Source: Clostridia bacterium (lineage in GTDB: Bacteria > Bacillota > Clostridia > Oscillospirales > CAG-272). Taken from it: DNA of 56,195 nt. Each line of letters begins with the position of its first letter. Positions within the stretch are counted from its first letter, which is position 1. The stretch is from contig JAFTIH010000042.1 of the NCBI GenBank assembly GCA_017456985.1, positions 1-56,195 of the forward strand, written 5' to 3'. The position numbers were made by a program, and so were the translations under genes. The notes beneath the pieces are model-generated. The model ran no database searches and had not been told where the DNA came from. It saw only the letters and a program-made list of their open reading frames with translations. Below, piece after piece: positions 53,199 to 56,195 of this stretch.

Positions 53199-53227
53199 TT
53201 GACATTTTTAAAATAATGTGCTAAAAT
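53199..53227 (+). promoter_or_regulatory. Promoter of the SCIFF peptide gene
   Basis: TTGACA (53199-53204), 17 nt, TAAAAT (53222-53227), about 37 nt before the precursor gene. One mismatch in total, implying strong transcription of the peptide. Confidence 0.88.
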
Positions 53228-53263
53228 GGTAACGTGAGAAATCATCAAAGAGGAGAATACACC

Positions 53264-53416
53264 ATGAAAAGAATCAAGACCATCGAAACCAGAGATATGA
53301 GCAAGTCGGTCAAGAACGGCGGTTGCGGCGAGTGCCAGACCTCCTGCCAGTCTGCTTGCAAGACCTCCTGCGGCGTTGCCAACCAGCAGTGCGAAAGCGC
53401 AAAGAAGGACAACTGA
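53264..53416 (+). CDS. scfA: SCIFF precursor peptide (six cysteines in forty-five)
   Basis: 50-residue ribosomal peptide, the substrate of the adjacent radical SAM maturase. The leader (MKRIKTIETRDMSKSVKNGG) is the hallmark N-terminus of SCIFF. The core holds six cysteines at 21, 24, 28, 32, 36 and 43. The maturase is known to link a core cysteine to a neighbouring residue at a non-alpha carbon by a thioether (ranthipeptide class). Widespread in Clostridia; the biological role of the mature peptide is still unclear. GAGGAG precedes the ATG at 53264. Confidence 0.97.
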   Translation: MKRIKTIETRDMSKSVKNGGCGECQTSCQSACKTSCGVANQQCESAKKDN

Positions 53417-53426
53417 TTTCGACTGC

Positions 53427-53460
53427 AGGGCTGTCGCTGATGCGACAGCCCTTTCCCTTT
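53427..53460 (+). terminator. Attenuating terminator between SCIFF peptide and its maturase
   Basis: A perfect 11-bp GC-rich stem (53427-53437 with 53442-53452) with a TGAT loop is followed by a T-rich tract. It would let the peptide be made in excess of the enzyme, as is usual for precursor/maturase pairs. Confidence 0.85.
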
Positions 53461-53486
53461 TTGAGTATGAATGAAAGAGGTTAATC

Positions 53487-54863
53487 ATGGTACATCAGTA
53501 TAAACTGAACGGTTACAATATCGTGCTCGATACGGCTTCCGGCTCCGTCCACGCGGTGGACGAGGTGGCGTACGACATTATCGCCCTTTACAAGGAGAAG
53601 TCACCCGACGAGATCGTCGAGGCGATCTTGGCAAAATACGCCCTCGACGCCACCGTCACGCGGGAGGAGATCCTTGACTGCATCGAGGACATCCGCGCGC
53701 TTGAGACGGCAGGCAAGCTCTTTTCCGAGGATCGCTACGAGTCGCTTGCCTACTCGTATAAAAACAACAGCAACACCGTCAAGGCGCTTTGCTTACACGT
53801 GGCGCACACCTGCAATCTCAACTGCTCGTATTGCTTTGCAAGCCAGGGAAAATATCACGGCGACCGCGCGCTGATGAGCTTTGAGGTGGGTAAGGCGGCG
53901 TTTGATTTTCTGATCGCACACTCCGAGGGCAGACGCAATCTCGAGGTAGATTTCTTCGGCGGCGAGCCGCTGATGAATTTCGAGGTGGTCAAGCAGCTCG
54001 TTGCCTATGCGCGCAGCATCGAAAAGGAGCACGGAAAGAATTTCCGCTTCACGCTGACGACCAACGGCGTGCTTCTTGACGATGAGATCGGCGAGTTTCT
54101 CAACCGCGAGATGAGCAACGTCGTTTTAAGCCTTGACGGGCGCCCCGAGGTCCACGACCGCTTCCGCCGCGACTATGCAGGCAAGGGCAGTTATGAAAAG
54201 ATCCTTCCGAAATTCCAGCGCTTCGTTGAGAGCCGCGGGGGCAAGAATTACTATATGCGCGGCACCTTTACGCATCATAACACCGATTTTACCGAGGATA
54301 TTTTCCATATGGCGGACCTCGGCTTTACCGAGCTCAGCATGGAGCCCGTGGTGTGCGCGCCGAGCGATCCCTGCGCACTGACGGAGGAGGATCTGCCCGT
54401 GCTCTTTGAACAGTACGAAATCCTGGCAAAGGAGATGCTGCGCCGTCGCCGCGAGGGTCGTCCCTTTACCTTCTATCACTATATGTTAGACCTCAAAAAC
54501 GGTCCTTGCATCTACAAGCGTATCACGGGCTGCGGCTCGGGTACGGAGTATCTTGCCGTCACGCCCTGGGGCGATCTTTACCCCTGTCACCAGTTTGTGG
54601 GCGAAGAGGCGTATTTGCTCGGCAACGTCTTCGACGGTATCAAAAACACGGCAAAGCAGGATGAGTTCCGCTCTTGCAACGCGTATGCACGCGAGGAATG
54701 CCGCGACTGCTGGGCGAAGCTGTACTGCTCGGGCGGCTGTGCCGCTAACGCCTACCACGCAACGGGAAGCGTGGGCGGTGTCTATCGCTACGGCTGTGAG
54801 CTGTTCAAAAAGCGCATCGAGTGCGCCGTGATGCTTGGTGTTGCAGAGGCTGAGGAAGAATGA
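53487..54863 (+). CDS. scfB: SCIFF peptide radical SAM/SPASM maturase
   Basis: 458 residues. The N-terminal 95 or so residues form a RiPP-recognition-like winged region (YKLNGYNIVLDTASGSVH). The radical SAM cluster motif follows at Cys109, Cys113 and Cys116 in THTCNLNCSYC-like context. The C-terminal SPASM region carries many cysteines (ITGCGSG, YPCHQF, SCNAY, ECRDCWAKLYCSGGC, YGCELF) for two auxiliary [4Fe-4S] clusters. It installs thioether links in the SCIFF peptide encoded just upstream. Its stop overlaps the start of a PLP-dependent decarboxylase gene (ATGA). Confidence 0.96.
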   Translation: MVHQYKLNGYNIVLDTASGSVHAVDEVAYDIIALYKEKSPDEIVEAILAKYALDATVTREEILDCIEDIRALETAGKLFSEDRYESLAYSYKNNSNTVKALCLHVAHTCNLNCSYCFASQGKYHGDRALMSFEVGKAAFDFLIAHSEGRRNLEVDFFGGEPLMNFEVVKQLVAYARSIEKEHGKNFRFTLTTNGVLLDDEIGEFLNREMSNVVLSLDGRPEVHDRFRRDYAGKGSYEKILPKFQRFVESRGGKNYYMRGTFTHHNTDFTEDIFHMADLGFTELSMEPVVCAPSDPCALTEEDLPVLFEQYEILAKEMLRRRREGRPFTFYHYMLDLKNGPCIYKRITGCGSGTEYLAVTPWGDLYPCHQFVGEEAYLLGNVFDGIKNTAKQDEFRSCNAYAREECRDCWAKLYCSGGCAANAYHATGSVGGVYRYGCELFKKRIECAVMLGVAEAEEE

Positions 54864-56188
54864 AAACCCCCATTTACGATTTTTTGAGTGATTACGCCGC
54901 GCGCGGCGGCATCCGGTTTCATATGCCGGGGCATAAGGGATGCGGTCCGCTGGGGATCGAGCATCTTGATTTGACCGAGGTCGAGGGTGCGGACGTCCTC
55001 TCGTGCGCCTCGGGAATCATTGCCGAGAGCGAAAAAAACGCAAGCGCTCTGTTTAACACGGGCGCCACGCTTTATACCACCGAGGGCTCCAGCACCGCCG
55101 TCAAGGCGATGCTTGCGGTTGCCGCAAAGCGCTACCGCACGAAAGAAAAAAACACCGTGCTTGCCGCAAGGTGTGCGCACCGCTCTTTTCTGCACGCGGC
55201 AGCGCTCCTTGACCTATCCGTAAGGTTTCTGCTTCCCGAGAGTGCCACCCATCTTTACGGTGGCGTTCCGACGGCAAGCGAGGTCGAAGCGGCGCTTCGC
55301 GAGGGGAAGGACCGCATCTTCGCCGTTTTTATCACCTCGCCGAATTATCTGGGAGAGCTTGCGGACGTGGGCGCCATCGCCGCCGTCTGCCGCCGTTATT
55401 CCCTGCCCTTGCTCGTGGATAACGCGCACGGGGCGTACCTTGCCTTTTTATCCCCCTCGCGCCATCCCATTCATCTTGGGGCGACGATGTGTGCCGATTC
55501 GGCGCACAAGACGCTTCCCGTTTTGACGGGCGGTGCTTACTTGCATTTGTCTGTTGAAGAAAAGGAAGCCCTTGCGGAGGCGCGCGAGGCATTGGCGCTC
55601 TTTTCCTCAAGCAGTCCCTCGTATTTACAGCTCGCGTCGCTCGACCTTTGCAATCACGCGCTCGAAAACGGCTTTTCATACACGCTTGACGCCATCATCG
55701 AAGCCATCGACAAGGCAAAACGAACGCTTACGTCGGCAGGCTTTACGGTGCGAAAAGGTGAGCCGCTTAAAATCGTGATCGCTGACGAGAATGCCAAAAC
55801 GCTTGCCACCCTTCTTCGCTCTGCGGGGATCGAGTGCGAGTTTTCAGACAGAACGCATTTGGTCTTGATGCTCTCGCCCCATAATACGGCGGCGGAGCTC
55901 GACACGCTTTGCGCAGTACTCACGCCCTACGGAGTACACGCAATAGCACCCCAAACGAGGGCGCCGCTTCCCTTACCCGCCGACGCGGTGCTTTCCATCC
56001 GCGAAGCCCTTTTTGCGCCGTCGGAGCGCATCCCCACCACGCTTGCCGAGGGGCGCATTTGTGCCGACGCGGCGCTTTCCTGTCCTCCCGCCGTCCCCAT
56101 CGCCGTTTGCGGCGAGCGCATCACGAGCGAAACGGTAGATGCGCTTCTTTATTACGGATTTGACACCGTTAAGGTGGTAAAAGAATAA
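54860..56188 (+). CDS. Orn/Lys/Arg decarboxylase-family PLP enzyme (short form)
   Basis: 442 residues, fold-type I PLP enzyme. HMPGHKG at 21-27 is the N-terminal family mark, TEGSSTA near 75 binds the cofactor phosphate, VDNAHGAYL near 190 gives the PLP-binding Asp and His, and DSAHKTLPVLTGGAYLH holds the Schiff-base lysine at Lys217. Length fits the short Firmicute group (YaaO/SpeA-like, 440-480 residues) rather than the 700-residue inducible enzymes. In clostridia these genes commonly precede tmk and holB. A ribosome site (AAGGAG) for a further gene lies at the very end of the window. Substrate (lysine, arginine or ornithine) is undetermined. Confidence 0.9.
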   Translation: MKTPIYDFLSDYAARGGIRFHMPGHKGCGPLGIEHLDLTEVEGADVLSCASGIIAESEKNASALFNTGATLYTTEGSSTAVKAMLAVAAKRYRTKEKNTVLAARCAHRSFLHAAALLDLSVRFLLPESATHLYGGVPTASEVEAALREGKDRIFAVFITSPNYLGELADVGAIAAVCRRYSLPLLVDNAHGAYLAFLSPSRHPIHLGATMCADSAHKTLPVLTGGAYLHLSVEEKEALAEAREALALFSSSSPSYLQLASLDLCNHALENGFSYTLDAIIEAIDKAKRTLTSAGFTVRKGEPLKIVIADENAKTLATLLRSAGIECEFSDRTHLVLMLSPHNTAAELDTLCAVLTPYGVHAIAPQTRAPLPLPADAVLSIREALFAPSERIPTTLAEGRICADAALSCPPAVPIAVCGERITSETVDALLYYGFDTVKVVKE

Positions 56189-56195
56189 GGAGTCC

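Noticed and set aside
1-56195. tRNA, rRNA, CRISPR arrays, insertion sequences or prophage genes
   Set aside because: No cloverleaf-type sequences, repeat-spacer arrays, transposase motifs or phage structural genes were recognised anywhere in the window.

Overview
The window is a gene-dense stretch of a single bacterial chromosome, with about 47 protein genes in long co-oriented runs and almost no gaps. The gene set points to an anaerobic Firmicute of class Clostridia, probably an uncultured gut lineage near Oscillospiraceae or Christensenellales. The evidence is a PolC-type replicative polymerase, type III glutamine synthetase, class 1B dihydroorotate dehydrogenase with PyrK, MEP-pathway isoprenoid genes, a T-box riboswitch, and the SCIFF peptide with its radical SAM maturase. 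A MurE carrying the DNPR motif indicates meso-diaminopimelate peptidoglycan. Base composition is moderately GC-rich, and promoters are AT-rich islands with near-consensus sigma-A boxes. No tRNA, rRNA, IS element, prophage or CRISPR array was seen. The placement is an inference from gene content, not a phylogeny.

Layout. 1-2708: the 3' end of a TIM-barrel sugar isomerase gene meets glnN across a shared terminator. 2705-4095: an O-antigen-ligase-like membrane protein. 4200-13110: a complete-looking pyrimidine operon pyrC-carB-pyrK-pyrD-pyrF-pyrE-pyrB-pyrI, but without carA and without a PyrR-type leader. 13116-15613: an ABC exporter and a metallophosphoesterase. 15674-16598: three overlapping or tightly packed small genes of unknown function running into the 3' end of polC. 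16595-29989 (minus strand): a long run reading, in transcription order, hypothetical-ispD-ispF-rpe-pyrH-frr-uppS-cdsA-dxr-rseP-ispG-polC. It joins four MEP genes to lipid-carrier, phospholipid, translation and replication genes. 30137-42600 (plus strand): a division and cell-wall (dcw) cluster mraZ-rsmH-(unknown membrane protein)-pbp-murE-murF-mraY-ftsW-murG-ftsZ, followed by a DtxR-family regulator. murD, murC, ftsQ and ftsA are absent from it. 42620-51096 (minus): htpG, a degenerate PheA-like gene, a TSCPD protein, a phosphohexomutase, lepA and hemW, then a DUF1292 gene and a probable 6S RNA. 51214-56188 (plus): a tyrosine-type T-box leader with a sodium/solute symporter, then the SCIFF precursor, its maturase and a PLP-dependent decarboxylase.

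Functional themes. The pyr operon and pyrH supply UMP and UDP for the UDP-linked muropeptides made by MurE, MurF, MraY and MurG. IspD, IspF, Dxr, IspG and UppS supply the undecaprenyl carrier those enzymes use. PolC, FtsZ, FtsW and the class B PBP cover replication and division. The best candidates for undescribed biology are the three-gene small-protein cluster at 15674-16598, the PheA-like protein translationally coupled to htpG, the unknown single-span protein in the ftsL position, and the apparent tyrosine control of an SSS-family transporter.
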